NCBI GenBank assembly: GCA_022711175.1
Contig: JAKLFM010000027.1
Coordinates: 1 to 37,432, forward strand
DNA length: 37,432 nucleotides
Origin: Bacteroidota bacterium
GTDB lineage: Bacteria; Bacteroidota; Bacteroidia; Bacteroidales; UBA4417
Direction of reading: 5' to 3'
The translations under genes and the position numbers were made by a program. Position 1 is the stretch's first letter. Each line of letters begins with the position of its first letter. The notes below the pieces were generated by a model. It was not told where the DNA came from, did not search any database, and saw only the letters and a program-made list of their open reading frames with translations. This document shows positions 15,240-24,212 of this stretch, piece by piece.

Positions 15240-16172
15240 TTAGATATCCATATTTTTCAGTAAATCAGGAAGCTTACGTGAAGCAGCTATTTCGCGCCAC
15301 CTTCTGATGGCTTCATCTGCAGGAATCCCGAAATAGGTCTTGCCGCCTTCAAGCGATTTGTCAACTGCCGATGTAGCGAGCACAACGGCTCCTTTGCCAA
15401 TAACAATATCCTTGTTTACTGCCACCCTACCCCACAGGATTACATCATCTTCGATGCGTGTAACACCGGCAATGGCTGTATGAGCTCCAATAAGGCAATT
15501 TCGGCCGATAAAAGTATCATGACCAACCTGCACGTGATTGTCGAACTTCACACCTTCGCTGATGACTGTGTTTCCCGACACTCCCCTGTCAATCGAACAC
15601 AGAGCACCAATCTCCACGTTATTGCCAATCACAACTTTGCCGCATGAAACCAGTTTCCGGTAACCTGAAGGTTTGCGCTGGTAATAATAAGCATCAGCCC
15701 CCAGCACGCTGTTGGCGTGAATGATAACATTATCGCCAATGGTTGTTCCGTCATAGATTGAAACATTGGAATGTATAATGCAATTGCAGCCAATACTGAC
15801 ATGATTTCCAATGAAAACTCCGGGTTGTATAACGGTTCCTTTGCCTATTACCGCCGAAGGACTTATTGCCGCAGTTGACGGAATGAAAGGCGATTGAAGC
15901 GAAGCAATCTTTACATAAGCTGCAAACGGATCGTCAGTAAAAACGAGGCATTTGCCGTCAGGATGATCAACTTTTTTATTGATAATGACAACGGATGCTT
16001 TCGACGAAAGGGCTTTGTTGTAATACTTGGGATGATCGACGAAGGTTATATCGCCTTCCTCAACCATATGTATCTCGTTAATTCCGGTAACCTGGAAACC
16101 GGGATTGCCTGAAAATTCAGCATCAAGCATCCCGGCTATTTGCTGTAAGGTAAATGGAACGGCGAACTTCAT
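15240..16172 (-). CDS. LpxD-like acyltransferase paralogue
   Basis: A 310-residue left-handed beta-helix acyltransferase. Residues 1-95 form the LpxD-type N-terminal domain ([37 protein letters not shown]); residues ~100-265 are hexapeptide repeats ([IV]-G-x-x-x-x), and the catalytic His is kept in [14 protein letters not shown] (His218). LpxD adds the N-linked 3-hydroxyacyl chain to UDP-3-O-acyl-glucosamine in lipid A synthesis. A complete LpxD lies 4 kb upstream, so this is a second copy. It has a shorter C-terminus (to about residue 305) and ends convergent with the ligase. It follows efp by 45 bp on the same strand. Its substrate could be another UDP-amino sugar. Confidence 0.75.
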   Translation of the reverse strand: MKFAVPFTLQQIAGMLDAEFSGNPGFQVTGINEIHMVEEGDITFVDHPKYYNKALSSKASVVIINKKVDHPDGKCLVFTDDPFAAYVKIASLQSPFIPSTAAISPSAVIGKGTVIQPGVFIGNHVSIGCNCIIHSNVSIYDGTTIGDNVIIHANSVLGADAYYYQRKPSGYRKLVSCGKVVIGNNVEIGALCSIDRGVSGNTVISEGVKFDNHVQVGHDTFIGRNCLIGAHTAIAGVTRIEDDVILWGRVAVNKDIVIGKGAVVLATSAVDKSLEGGKTYFGIPADEAIRRWREIAASRKLPDLLKNMDI

Positions 16173-16217
16173 GGACTAAAATCCTGATTGAAGATATTCC
16201 GGAGAATGTCTCTCTGA

Positions 16218-16781
16218 CTATTTGGCCCGTTCGATATAGTCTCCTGTGCGTGTATCAATACGGATGCGGGTTCCGGCTTCGATGAACAGCGGAACACGAA
16301 CCGTGGCACCGGTTTCAACAGTGGCAGGCTTCAGCGTGTTGGTAGCAGTATCGCCGCGCAGTCCCGGTTCGGTGTAAGTAACTTCGAGTTCAACAACCGA
16401 AGGCAATTCGCAGGTTAGTATAGACTCAGTATCGGCATGGAACATAATTTCAACTTCCTGGCCTTCTTTCATGAATTCATGACCATCAACCATATCTTCT
16501 TCAACAAAAGTCTGCTCAAAGGTCTGGGTATTCATAAAATGGTAACCCGATTCGTCCTTGTAAAGAAACTGGTAAGGGCGGCGTTCGATGCGGGCAACGT
16601 CAACGCGTTCGCCGGCGTCAAATGTGTTGTCGAGCACCTTGCCGGTTTTGAGGCTCTTCAGTTTTGTACGAACATAAGCAGCGCCTTTGCCGGGTTTTAC
16701 ATGTTGAAAATCAACAATTTTATAAAGATCGCCTTTGAATTCGATGCATAATCCGTTACGGAAATCAGCGGTTGTGGCCAT
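16218..16781 (-). CDS. efp: Translation elongation factor P
   Basis: A 187-residue, three-domain factor that binds the ribosome between P and E sites and relieves stalling at polyproline sequences. The loop that carries the modifiable residue reads [14 protein letters not shown], with Lys32 at the usual position. [20 protein letters not shown] follows, and the closing signature near residues 150-185 ([19 protein letters not shown] and [16 protein letters not shown]) is complete. Length matches the family. It starts 36 bp upstream of its promoter-like box and lies before the LpxD paralogue. The modification enzyme is not in the window. Confidence 0.97.
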   Translation of the reverse strand: MATTADFRNGLCIEFKGDLYKIVDFQHVKPGKGAAYVRTKLKSLKTGKVLDNTFDAGERVDVARIERRPYQFLYKDESGYHFMNTQTFEQTFVEEDMVDGHEFMKEGQEVEIMFHADTESILTCELPSVVELEVTYTEPGLRGDTATNTLKPATVETGATVRVPLFIEAGTRIRIDTRTGDYIERAK

Positions 16782-16809
16782 AAATTAGGTCTTGGGTTTA
16801 AAAAGTGTG

Positions 16810-16817
16810 CAAAATTA
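16810..16817 (-). promoter_or_regulatory. -7 promoter box (TAATTTTG) for efp
   Basis: The minus-strand sequence TAATTTTG fits TAnnTTTG and sits 29 bp before the efp start. No good -33 element is present. It suggests efp and the LpxD paralogue form a transcript of their own. Confidence 0.4.
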
Positions 16818-17002
16818 AGGAATTCCACTGAAACGGTAACTCCAGCCAATCATTAAAATAAGAAAATCGATCATCACTTTAATACCTGATGGCTCCGGCC
16901 GTTCGTATGGGGCTCTGCAGAATTTGCAGTTAATGCCCTGAAACTAGTAAAAATCCTGCAATATCATTTTCGGTGCAAGTTAATATTCAACAATTCAACC
17001 AT

Positions 17003-17644
17003 TTACGCTTTGCTTACATCCTTCATCTTAAAATCATTGATAAGGATTGATTCACGGCAAAAGTCGTGCTCGGCGGGCTGAGAATTGGAGCAGATGATAA
17101 TGATTCGATCGGTAAGATGATCCGCCACCAGGCTTCGGTACCATTCAATGCCGGCAGCATCGAGGTTCGAGGCCGGCTCATCAAGAAGCACAACCGGCAC
17201 GTCGCTCAGTATGGTGAGAGCAAGTTTTACGCGCTGCTTCATTCCCGATGAAAAATACTTCAGTGGTTTATGTCTATTTCTACCAAGTTGCGTCAATGAG
17301 ATAAACTGATTTTCGTCTATCTGCCCTCTGAATTTCCTGAATTTCAGGTGAAAATCCACCATTTCGGCGAGAGTAAATTCTTCTATCAGTTCAACATATG
17401 GGCCGGTTATCGAAACTTGCCTGAAAACCAATTCATCAGGTATTTTTACCCCGTTTTGCTCAAAGGTGATTTTACCGTTTGTTGGTTGCAGGTGCCCGGA
17501 GATTATCTGTAGTAAAGTAGATTTCCCCGAACCGTTTGATCCAAGAATTGCGTATGCATTACCAGGCAAAAAGCTAAAATTAACATTCCTGAAGATCCAT
17601 TCACGGTTGTACTTGCGACCGATATTTTCGAGCATTACTTCCAT
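17003..17644 (-). CDS. ABC transporter ATP-binding protein, short CcmA-like type
   Basis: A 213-residue single-domain ATPase. Walker A is GSNGSGKST (35-43), the signature is FSSGMKQR (131-138), Walker B is VVLLDEP (151-157) and the D-loop is SNLD (159-162). The switch His after the last strand is absent: the region reads IIIICSNSQ, and the canonical Q-loop Gln is not obvious either (SITGPYVEL). It ends soon after, with no second domain. No permease is beside it. The gene lies 113 bp after lpxA and before efp, so it could belong to an envelope-lipid transporter with its membrane subunits elsewhere, or act as a non-transport ATPase. Function cannot be named. Confidence 0.8.
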   Translation of the reverse strand: MEVMLENIGRKYNREWIFRNVNFSFLPGNAYAILGSNGSGKSTLLQIISGHLQPTNGKITFEQNGVKIPDELVFRQVSITGPYVELIEEFTLAEMVDFHLKFRKFRGQIDENQFISLTQLGRNRHKPLKYFSSGMKQRVKLALTILSDVPVVLLDEPASNLDAAGIEWYRSLVADHLTDRIIIICSNSQPAEHDFCRESILINDFKMKDVSKA

Positions 17645-17757
17645 AGATATTTCAGGAGTCGGTTTAAAAATATTGTAGGCTTTTCAACGCAGGCTTTACG
17701 AAGCGGGAAAATAAGATACATCGGTTATCATCCGGTCACTTATAAGTTCCGGAATCT

Positions 17758-18546
17758 TTACTCTCTGCCCGAGGAGTATCCTCTCATAATGCCGCGGGTG
17801 GAACGCGAAATGAAAGATAGTATTTCGTCGCGCTCGGCTGTTGGAGGCATTGTTGTTTCGATGACGCCAACCGCCTGCGAAACATTGTATCCTTTGAGAT
17901 AAATAATGCGGTATATCTCCTGGATTTCGTTTATTTTTTCGGGTGTAAATCCGCGTCTGCGCAGTCCTATACTATTAATTCCTACAAACGAGATGGGTTC
18001 ACGGGCAGCTTTAGTAAATGGCGGAACATCTTTGCGTACAAGCGCTCCTCCTGATATCATTGAATGCTGTCCAATGGTTACAAACTGGTGCACAGCGGCA
18101 AGGCCGCCAACAATAGCCCAGTCTTCGACCGAAATATGCCCTGCAAGCGCCACGGAGTTGGCAAGAATACAGTTGTTGCCAACCACGCAGTCGTGTGCAA
18201 TATGGGCGTACGCCATGATAAGGCAATTGTTACCGATTACGGTTTCCCAACTTGCCTTTGTACCGCGGTTGACGGTAACAAATTCGCGGATAGTTGTATT
18301 GTCGCCAATACGGACAACTGTTTCTTCACCGCCGTATTTAAGGTCCTGAGGTATGGCGGCAATTACGGCGCCGGGAAAAATACGGCAATTTTTACCAATG
18401 GTAGCGCCTTCCATGATTGTAACATTCGACCCTATCCAGGTACCTTCGCCTATTTCAACATTTTTTTCAATATTTACAAACGGTTCAATCACAACATTTT
18501 TTGCAATGCGTGCCTGCGGATGAACATATGCTAATGGCTGGTTCAT
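17758..18546 (-). CDS. lpxA: Acyl-ACP--UDP-N-acetylglucosamine O-acyltransferase LpxA
   Basis: A 262-residue hexapeptide-repeat enzyme catalysing the first step of lipid A synthesis, the transfer of a 3-hydroxyacyl chain to the 3-OH of UDP-GlcNAc. The first ~180 residues contain regular hexads (VEIGEGTWIGSNVTI and following). The active-site phrase MAYAHIAHDC places the catalytic His at 118, and TVNRGT (91-96) lies on the substrate cleft. The C-terminal helical domain (NEIQEIYRIIYLKGYNVSQA) is complete. Family length is about 260. Only 1 bp separates its start from the stop of lpxC-fabZ, which points to translational coupling. Confidence 0.96.
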   Translation of the reverse strand: MNQPLAYVHPQARIAKNVVIEPFVNIEKNVEIGEGTWIGSNVTIMEGATIGKNCRIFPGAVIAAIPQDLKYGGEETVVRIGDNTTIREFVTVNRGTKASWETVIGNNCLIMAYAHIAHDCVVGNNCILANSVALAGHISVEDWAIVGGLAAVHQFVTIGQHSMISGGALVRKDVPPFTKAAREPISFVGINSIGLRRRGFTPEKINEIQEIYRIIYLKGYNVSQAVGVIETTMPPTAERDEILSFISRSTRGIMRGYSSGRE

Positions 18547-18547
18547 A

Positions 18548-19957
18548 TTAGATTGTATTGGAATCGGATGCTTTTTTCTTCGAAATCTGTGCCATAAGTT
18601 CGGCTTCAGTCACTAAAATATTATTTACAAATGCATTTGCTTTGGTATGGAAAATACCACGGCGAACCGGCGAGATAAGTTCGAGTGAAAGAAACAATGT
18701 ATCGCCCGGCACAACCTTATGCCTGAATTTTACGTTATCAATCTTCAGAAAGTAGGTGGCATAATTTTCGGGATCGGGCACATTGTGCAGAGCAAGGATA
18801 CCTCCGGTTTGCGCCATAGCCTCCAACTGGAGTACACCCGGCATAACGGGTTCGTCGGGAAAATGGCCGGTAAAGAACGGCTCATTCATGGTTACATTTT
18901 TAAGCCCTACCACATGATTATCACTAATTTCCAGAATCTTATCGATTAAAAGGAAAGGCGGCCTGTGCGGAAGAAAACGCTTGATATCGTTTATATCATA
19001 AACCGGCGTTTTGTAGATATCGAACGAAGGCTTCTGCTTTGAAAGCATAACCTGTTCGCGTACAAGTTTAGCAAAGTTAGTATTCACGGCATGTCCGGGG
19101 CGTGTTGCAATTACATGGCCTTTTATCGGAACGCCAATAAGCGCAAGGTCACCAATAACATCAAGAAGTTTATGCCTGGCGGGTTCGTTATGATGCCTGA
19201 GTTCAAGATTGTTGAGGATACCTTCCTTAAGTACTTCTATTTTTTCCTTACCGAAATATTTGGCCAGCCGGTCGAGTTCGGGTTGGCCCAACAGCCTGTC
19301 AACAAATACGATTGCATTGCTAATGTCGCCCCCTTTAATAAGGTTGTTCGCAATGAGATATTCTAGTTCATGAAGAAAAACGAATGTGCGGCAATTGGCA
19401 ATTTCCTGGCTGAAGTTGTCAATATCGTCAAGCGACGCGTATTGAGTGCCTAATATCCTGGTTTCGAAATCAATCATGGCCGAAATTCTGTAATTCTCTT
19501 CAGGCACGAGAATCATTTCGCTCTTTCGGTGCGGGTCGGAATATGTAAGAGTTGAATGTACTTCGAAATATTCGCGATCAGCCTCCTGCTCAACTTTGCC
19601 CGCCAACTTCAGCGCTTCGATGAAAGCTGCAGCGCTTCCATCCATGATTGGCATCTCAACATTATCAACATCAACAAGTATGTTATCTAATCCTGAACCA
19701 ACAATGGCAGCCAGCGTATGTTCAATGGTTGCAACCCTGACACCCTGATGTTGAATTGTGGTTCCGCGTGAAGTGTCAACCACATAATCGGCAATTGCAT
19801 CAATCACAGGCTGGCCTTCCATATCAATACGCCTGAACTTGATACCATGTCCAACCGGTGCAGGCCTGAAGGTAAGTGTAACATTTTTGCCTGTGTGTAG
19901 TCCGGCACCGTTAACACTAACCGGCGCTTTTATAGTGCATTGCTTAACAGCCATCAT
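18548..19957 (-). CDS. lpxC/fabZ: Bifunctional LpxC deacetylase/FabZ dehydratase
   Basis: A 469-residue natural fusion. Residues 1-~305 are LpxC, the zinc UDP-3-O-acyl-GlcNAc deacetylase that commits to lipid A: GAGLHTGKNVTLTF (17-30), TIEHTLAAIVGSGLDN (77-92) with zinc ligand His80, HKLLDVIGDLAL (262-273) with His262 and Asp266, and GHAVN with the catalytic His289. Residues ~320-460 are FabZ, the 3-hydroxyacyl-ACP dehydratase: FLPHRPPFLLIDKI (328-341), FFTGHFPDEPVMPGVLQLEA (361-380) with catalytic His365 and Glu379, then MAQTGG. The fusion is well known in Bacteroidetes. MMAVK offers two adjacent ATG starts. Confidence 0.96.
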   Translation of the reverse strand: MMAVKQCTIKAPVSVNGAGLHTGKNVTLTFRPAPVGHGIKFRRIDMEGQPVIDAIADYVVDTSRGTTIQHQGVRVATIEHTLAAIVGSGLDNILVDVDNVEMPIMDGSAAAFIEALKLAGKVEQEADREYFEVHSTLTYSDPHRKSEMILVPEENYRISAMIDFETRILGTQYASLDDIDNFSQEIANCRTFVFLHELEYLIANNLIKGGDISNAIVFVDRLLGQPELDRLAKYFGKEKIEVLKEGILNNLELRHHNEPARHKLLDVIGDLALIGVPIKGHVIATRPGHAVNTNFAKLVREQVMLSKQKPSFDIYKTPVYDINDIKRFLPHRPPFLLIDKILEISDNHVVGLKNVTMNEPFFTGHFPDEPVMPGVLQLEAMAQTGGILALHNVPDPENYATYFLKIDNVKFRHKVVPGDTLFLSLELISPVRRGIFHTKANAFVNNILVTEAELMAQISKKKASDSNTI

Positions 19958-19981
19958 ATTCCTAACTTTAACGTAAATAAA

Positions 19982-21037
19982 TTAAACCTCTTTACCGTCT
20001 TTTGGTTCATTGAACCGGGCGAGTTGCTTTTCGAGCTCCGATACACGCTGTACCAGTTTATCGAGGTTATTAAAAACAGCTATTGATCTTCTGAATCGTC
20101 CAATTTCAATGGCCGGAGCGCCCAACAAAGTGCTGCCCGGTTGCTTTATATTGCCCGGAATTCCGGCCTGGGCGCCTATTTTTACATCGTCGGCAACAAC
20201 AATATGCCCGGCAAAACCTGCCTGACCACCAATCATACAATTGCGGCCAATCTGCGTTGATCCGGCAATACCAACCTGTGCTGCAATTACGGTGTTTTCA
20301 CCAATCTCAACGTTGTGTCCTACCTGTATAAGATTGTCGAGTTTAACTCCTTTACGTATTGTGGTTGAACCCATCGTAGCCCTGTCGATGGTAGTATTTG
20401 CACCGATCTCCACATTATCCTCAATAACAACATTTCCAATCTGGGCGATTTTAAGGTAGTTACTACCATCCTGAGGGGCAAATCCAAAGCCATCAGCGCC
20501 AAGCACTACTCCTGCATGGATTGTACAACTAGTACCGATTTTGCAGTCATGATATATCTTTACGCCAGGATATAGAGTTGTCCCTTCTCCTATTTCAACA
20601 TTGTCACCAATATAAACCTGCGGATAAATCTTCACTCTATCGGCAATTGTCACATTTTCACCGATATAACTGAACTCGCCAATATAAACATCTTCCCCTG
20701 TTTTCACCGATCCGGAAACAAAGGCAAGGCTGCTGATACCGGTTTTAGGCTTGTTCATCTGATTGTATATATCAAGCAGCCTGGCAATAGCAATGTACGG
20801 GTCCTCAACCCTGATCAACGTGCAGGTTATTGGCTGCTCCGGTTTAAAATCATTACTCACGATGATTACCGAGGCAGTTGTTGTGTAGATGTAGGGTTCG
20901 TATTTTGGATTAGCCAGAAAACTCAGCGAATTGGGCTCGCCTGATTCGATTTTCGCTAATTTACTAATCATAAGTTCACTGTCGCCTTCAACAGAACCTC
21001 CGATCATGGCGGCTATCTCCCTGGCCTTTAACTCCAT
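19982..21037 (-). CDS. lpxD: UDP-3-O-acylglucosamine N-acyltransferase LpxD
   Basis: A 351-residue enzyme of lipid A synthesis adding the N-linked hydroxyacyl chain. The N-terminal uridine-binding domain covers residues 1-~100 (LKAREIAAMIGGSVEGD, SLSFLANPKYEPYIYTT, VEDPYIAIARLL). Hexapeptide repeats span ~105-300. The catalytic His is at 241 in LDNLIQVGHNVEIGENTVI, and GADGFGFAP (180-188) is the usual acyl/nucleotide site. The C-terminal helix (FNNLDKLVQRVSELEKQLAR) fits the trimer-forming helix. It is the first gene of the block and ends 24 bp before lpxC-fabZ. Confidence 0.95.
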   Translation of the reverse strand: MELKAREIAAMIGGSVEGDSELMISKLAKIESGEPNSLSFLANPKYEPYIYTTTASVIIVSNDFKPEQPITCTLIRVEDPYIAIARLLDIYNQMNKPKTGISSLAFVSGSVKTGEDVYIGEFSYIGENVTIADRVKIYPQVYIGDNVEIGEGTTLYPGVKIYHDCKIGTSCTIHAGVVLGADGFGFAPQDGSNYLKIAQIGNVVIEDNVEIGANTTIDRATMGSTTIRKGVKLDNLIQVGHNVEIGENTVIAAQVGIAGSTQIGRNCMIGGQAGFAGHIVVADDVKIGAQAGIPGNIKQPGSTLLGAPAIEIGRFRRSIAVFNNLDKLVQRVSELEKQLARFNEPKDGKEV

Positions 21038-21081
21038 ACGAGAAAATGTTTTTAGTGATGCAAAATACTGGTAACGGGCTG

Positions 21082-21089
21082 CAAAGATA
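21082..21089 (-). promoter_or_regulatory. -7 promoter box (TATCTTTG) for the lpxD-lpxC/fabZ-lpxA block
   Basis: TATCTTTG on the minus strand fits TAnnTTTG, 45 bp before the lpxD start. An ATG-like triplet takes the place of TTG 18 nt upstream, so the -33 element is imperfect. Confidence 0.45.
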
Positions 21090-21205
21090 GGAATTATACT
21101 AAAATAGCATCGGGTTTCAAACGCGCTTCATAAAGGGATTATATCACTGCGAAATAAAGTCGTGATTATTTCACTGGCGATCCAAAAGATTGATTCAATA
21201 TCCGG

Positions 21206-22540
21206 CTATTCTGGCTGATGATCCCTGTTACCAGGCAGTTTAGGGTAACAGATAAAATATTTGGTTACAGTTTTCGACAGTACTGCAATATTAAGTTGGT
21301 CGGATGCTACTGTTATATCATTTATCTTTCCATATTTATCGACAATATTAATTTTATCACGGAAAGGAATATAGGCATCATTAGCAATACTTCCTGTAAA
21401 GACAAAGTACTCAAGTTCGGAATAACTGAGATTCATCTGTTGTTTCAACTGTTGTTTCATTTCCTCAACATACTCATCGGGAAAGGGTTCCGACTGAAGA
21501 ACCACTTTTGGCAATGTCCTGTAAACAAGCGCTTTGCTTAACTCTGATAAAACCCTGTCGGGGTGATCGGTCCAAACCTTGATGGCAGAAAAAATATCAA
21601 AATCATCGAGTTTCGAAAACAGTTCAAGTACCTGTACATCAGTACGGAAATCAGTCGCGGTTATGTGCCGCGAAAGGAAAAACTCCAGCGCAGGAGAGGC
21701 AAACAACTTTGCACCATTTTCGCTCAGCAATTTAGCACGGCGCAAAACGTTGATAAGTGTGTACTCGGCTGCCAGAACTGTTTTATGGAAATATACCTGC
21801 CAGTACATTAGCCTGCGCGCAACGATAAACTTTTCGATGGAATAAATCCCTTTTTCCTCTACTGCTAGTTCCAGATCCAAAACATTCAGCATTTTAATGA
21901 TGCGGTCGGTACTTATGACACCTTCGCTTACTCCGGTGAAAAAGCTGTCGCGCATCAGGTAATCAAGCCTGTCAACATCCAACTGGCCTGAAACAAGCTG
22001 ATGAAGAAATTTTACCGGGTAATTTCCACTAAAAATATCGATAGCAAGGCTCAGTTTTCCTCCAAACTCCTTGTTCAACCTCTGCAGGAAGAGCAGTGAA
22101 ATCGCTTCGTGGCTCATCTCATAAACCAGGCAGTTTTCGAGGGCATGCGAAAAAGGCCCATGCCCAACATCATGCAGCAAAATGGCAAGCAAGGCTCCTG
22201 TAGCTTCATCGTCAGAAATCTTTACTCCCTTGATCCTCAGCGTTTCAACAGCTTGTTTCATGAGATGCATTGCACCAAGAGCATGATGAAACCGGGTGTG
22301 CAGCGCTCCCGGATAAACCATGGCTGTGAGCCCAAGTTGTTTGATCCGTCGTAAACGCTGGAAATACGGATGCTCAATAATATCAAACATGAGCTCATCA
22401 GGAATTGTAATAAAGCCGTATAGCGGATCGTTGATAATTTTTCGTTTATTTGGAATGAAATGGTTCACAAAAATTGTTAAATTTGTATATGTTTGACGGA
22501 TTTGTAAGGGTTGCCGGCAATAATTACAGACAATTCTCAT
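21206..22540 (-). CDS. HD-domain phosphohydrolase
   Basis: A protein of up to 444 residues with an HD-type metal-dependent phosphohydrolase domain: HTRFHHALGAMHLM (81-94), LLHDVGHGPFSHALE (121-135) with the HD pair His123-Asp124, and GQLDVDRLDYLMRDS (185-199) with the final ligand. The rest is helical. It resembles the dGTPase-like/HD proteins that hydrolyse nucleotides, but the substrate is unknown. ATG 22540 is the longest start; a GTG at 22468 (VNHFIPNKRKIINDPLYG) begins just before the conserved region and is a good alternative. It is divergent from porX and separated from it by 108 bp. Confidence 0.8.
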   Translation of the reverse strand: MRIVCNYCRQPLQIRQTYTNLTIFVNHFIPNKRKIINDPLYGFITIPDELMFDIIEHPYFQRLRRIKQLGLTAMVYPGALHTRFHHALGAMHLMKQAVETLRIKGVKISDDEATGALLAILLHDVGHGPFSHALENCLVYEMSHEAISLLFLQRLNKEFGGKLSLAIDIFSGNYPVKFLHQLVSGQLDVDRLDYLMRDSFFTGVSEGVISTDRIIKMLNVLDLELAVEEKGIYSIEKFIVARRLMYWQVYFHKTVLAAEYTLINVLRRAKLLSENGAKLFASPALEFFLSRHITATDFRTDVQVLELFSKLDDFDIFSAIKVWTDHPDRVLSELSKALVYRTLPKVVLQSEPFPDEYVEEMKQQLKQQMNLSYSELEYFVFTGSIANDAYIPFRDKINIVDKYGKINDITVASDQLNIAVLSKTVTKYFICYPKLPGNRDHQPE

Positions 22541-22590
22541 TATCTACCTGTATGCCATTCATCTGCCGGTTTCATGCTTCATCAGGAAAC

Positions 22591-22598
22591 CAAAAGTA
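22591..22598 (-). promoter_or_regulatory. -7 promoter box (TACTTTTG) for the HD protein
   Basis: TACTTTTG on the minus strand matches TAnnTTTG, 51 bp before ATG 22540. The -33 triplet at 19 nt is TTC, not TTG. The box supports transcription of the long start form but does not exclude GTG 22468. Confidence 0.4.
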
Positions 22599-22648
22599 CA
22601 GAATTTAAGGCATAGAAGAACGCTGAAACACAGATTAATACACAAGTT

Positions 22649-24202
22649 ATGGAAAACGGGGTAATTCTTTGGGCCGATGATGAAATAGACCTGCTGAAAC
22701 CACATATACGATTTCTCAAAGAAAAAGGATATGAAGTGCTCACTACCAACAATGGCGATGAAGCCATTGACTTGCTTAAACAGCAGCCGGTTGATATTGT
22801 TTTTCTTGACGAACAGATGCCAGGATTGTCAGGTATTGAAACACTTTCAATCATAAAAGCCAGTTACCCGAACCTGCCAGTGGTTATGATTACCAAAAGC
22901 GAGGAAGAGCATATAATGGAAGATGCAATCGGTTCAAATATTTCCGATTACCTTATAAAACCGGTCAACCCAAAACAAATCCTGCTCAGCGTAAAGAAAA
23001 ACCTTGAAAATAAACGGCTCATAAGTGAAAAAACCACCTTCGCCTATCAGCAGCAGTTCAGGAACATAGGCATGGAAATATCCGGCAGGTTAAATCATGA
23101 AGAATGGGCCGAAGTGTATAAGAAACTCGTTTATTGGGAGTTGGAGCTCGAAAAATCGCAGGACCAGGGCATCGTTGATGTCATGCGCATGCAAAAGGAG
23201 GAAGCCAACCATGTTTTCAGCAAGTTTGTGGAGAACAACTATTACGAATGGGTAAACGGCAAAACCGAAAACAAGCCTGTTCAATCACATACTTTGCTGC
23301 GCGAGAAGGTTTTTCCGCTGCTTGCTAACGATCAGAACCTGTTCCTGATCCTAATAGATAATATGCGGTACGACCAGTGGAAGGTATTACAGCCTGTTTT
23401 CGAGCAATTTTACCGTGTTGAACGCGACGAAACATACTATGCCATTTTGCCTACTACGACACAATATGCGCGAAATACGCTATTCGCGGGGCTCCTGCCG
23501 AGCGAAATTGAAAAGAAATACCCAAAATACTGGGTTAATGAGGACGAGGAAGGCACCAAAAACCAATTCGAAGGTGAATTGTTAGGCGAAAACATGAAAC
23601 GCCACGGCAAAAGCATTCCCTACTCCTATACCAAGGTGCTCAACCTGGCAGCCGGGCGAAAACTTGCCGAAACGTTGCCTAACCTGATGGGAAACAAGTT
23701 CAATGTGATTGTTTACAATTTCGTTGATATGCTTTCGCATGCTCGTACCGAAATGGAAGTTATCCGCGAACTTGCCGACGATGAAGCTGCTTACCGCTCA
23801 CTTACGGTTTCGTGGTTTGAACATTCGCCTTTGTTTGACATAATAAGGCTGCTAGCCGAAAAGAAAGCAAACCTCATCATTACAACCGACCATGGATCGG
23901 TGCGGGTTAGCAATCCCGTGAAAATTATCGGCGACAGGAACACAAATACTAATCTCCGTTACAAAATCGGTCGCAGTCTTAATTATGATAAAAAAGAGGT
24001 TTATGAAGTCAGGAATCCCGGCGATATTTTCCTTCCGCGCACCAACATGAGTTCATCATATGTTTTTTGCCGGCGTGATGACTTCTTCGCTTACCCTAAT
24101 AATTACAATTACTATGTGAATTACTACCGGAATACCTTTCAGCATGGAGGCATTTCGATGGAAGAAATGATCGTTCCGGTTGCATTCCTGAAAGCCAAGT
24201 AA
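22649..24202 (+). CDS. porX: PorX: response regulator with PglZ-type output domain
   Basis: A 517-residue regulator. The receiver domain covers residues 1-~120: acidic pocket Asp10/Asp11, phosphoacceptor Asp54 (VDIVFLDEQMPGLSG), Thr82 and Lys104 (YLIKPVNP). After a helical linker (~125-220) comes an alkaline-phosphatase-like PglZ domain with LFLILIDNMRYDQW (Asp237), the nucleophile segment LPTTTQYARN (Thr269-271), NFVDMLSHAR (Asp360, His364) and ITTDHGS (411-417). In Porphyromonas and Flavobacterium PorX works with the kinase PorY and sigma factors to control the type IX secretion system, and its output domain hydrolyses oligonucleotides. Its position just before tsaE suggests a shared transcript. 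PorY is not in this window. Confidence 0.93.
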   Translation: MENGVILWADDEIDLLKPHIRFLKEKGYEVLTTNNGDEAIDLLKQQPVDIVFLDEQMPGLSGIETLSIIKASYPNLPVVMITKSEEEHIMEDAIGSNISDYLIKPVNPKQILLSVKKNLENKRLISEKTTFAYQQQFRNIGMEISGRLNHEEWAEVYKKLVYWELELEKSQDQGIVDVMRMQKEEANHVFSKFVENNYYEWVNGKTENKPVQSHTLLREKVFPLLANDQNLFLILIDNMRYDQWKVLQPVFEQFYRVERDETYYAILPTTTQYARNTLFAGLLPSEIEKKYPKYWVNEDEEGTKNQFEGELLGENMKRHGKSIPYSYTKVLNLAAGRKLAETLPNLMGNKFNVIVYNFVDMLSHARTEMEVIRELADDEAAYRSLTVSWFEHSPLFDIIRLLAEKKANLIITTDHGSVRVSNPVKIIGDRNTNTNLRYKIGRSLNYDKKEVYEVRNPGDIFLPRTNMSSSYVFCRRDDFFAYPNNYNYYVNYYRNTFQHGGISMEEMIVPVAFLKAK

Positions 24203-24212
24203 CTGATTGCCA

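Noticed and set aside
17906..18534. Long plus-strand frames (147 and 156 residues) across lpxA
   Set aside because: They are antisense shadows of the hexapeptide-repeat gene; the repetitive codon pattern keeps other frames open.
21206..22540. HD protein as an antiphage dNTPase
   Set aside because: It sits among housekeeping genes and has no defence partners; the HD signature alone does not show such a role.
22649..24202. PglZ domain as a BREX-type phage defence gene
   Set aside because: The N-terminal receiver domain with phosphoacceptor Asp54 and the total length fit PorX; no other BREX genes are nearby.
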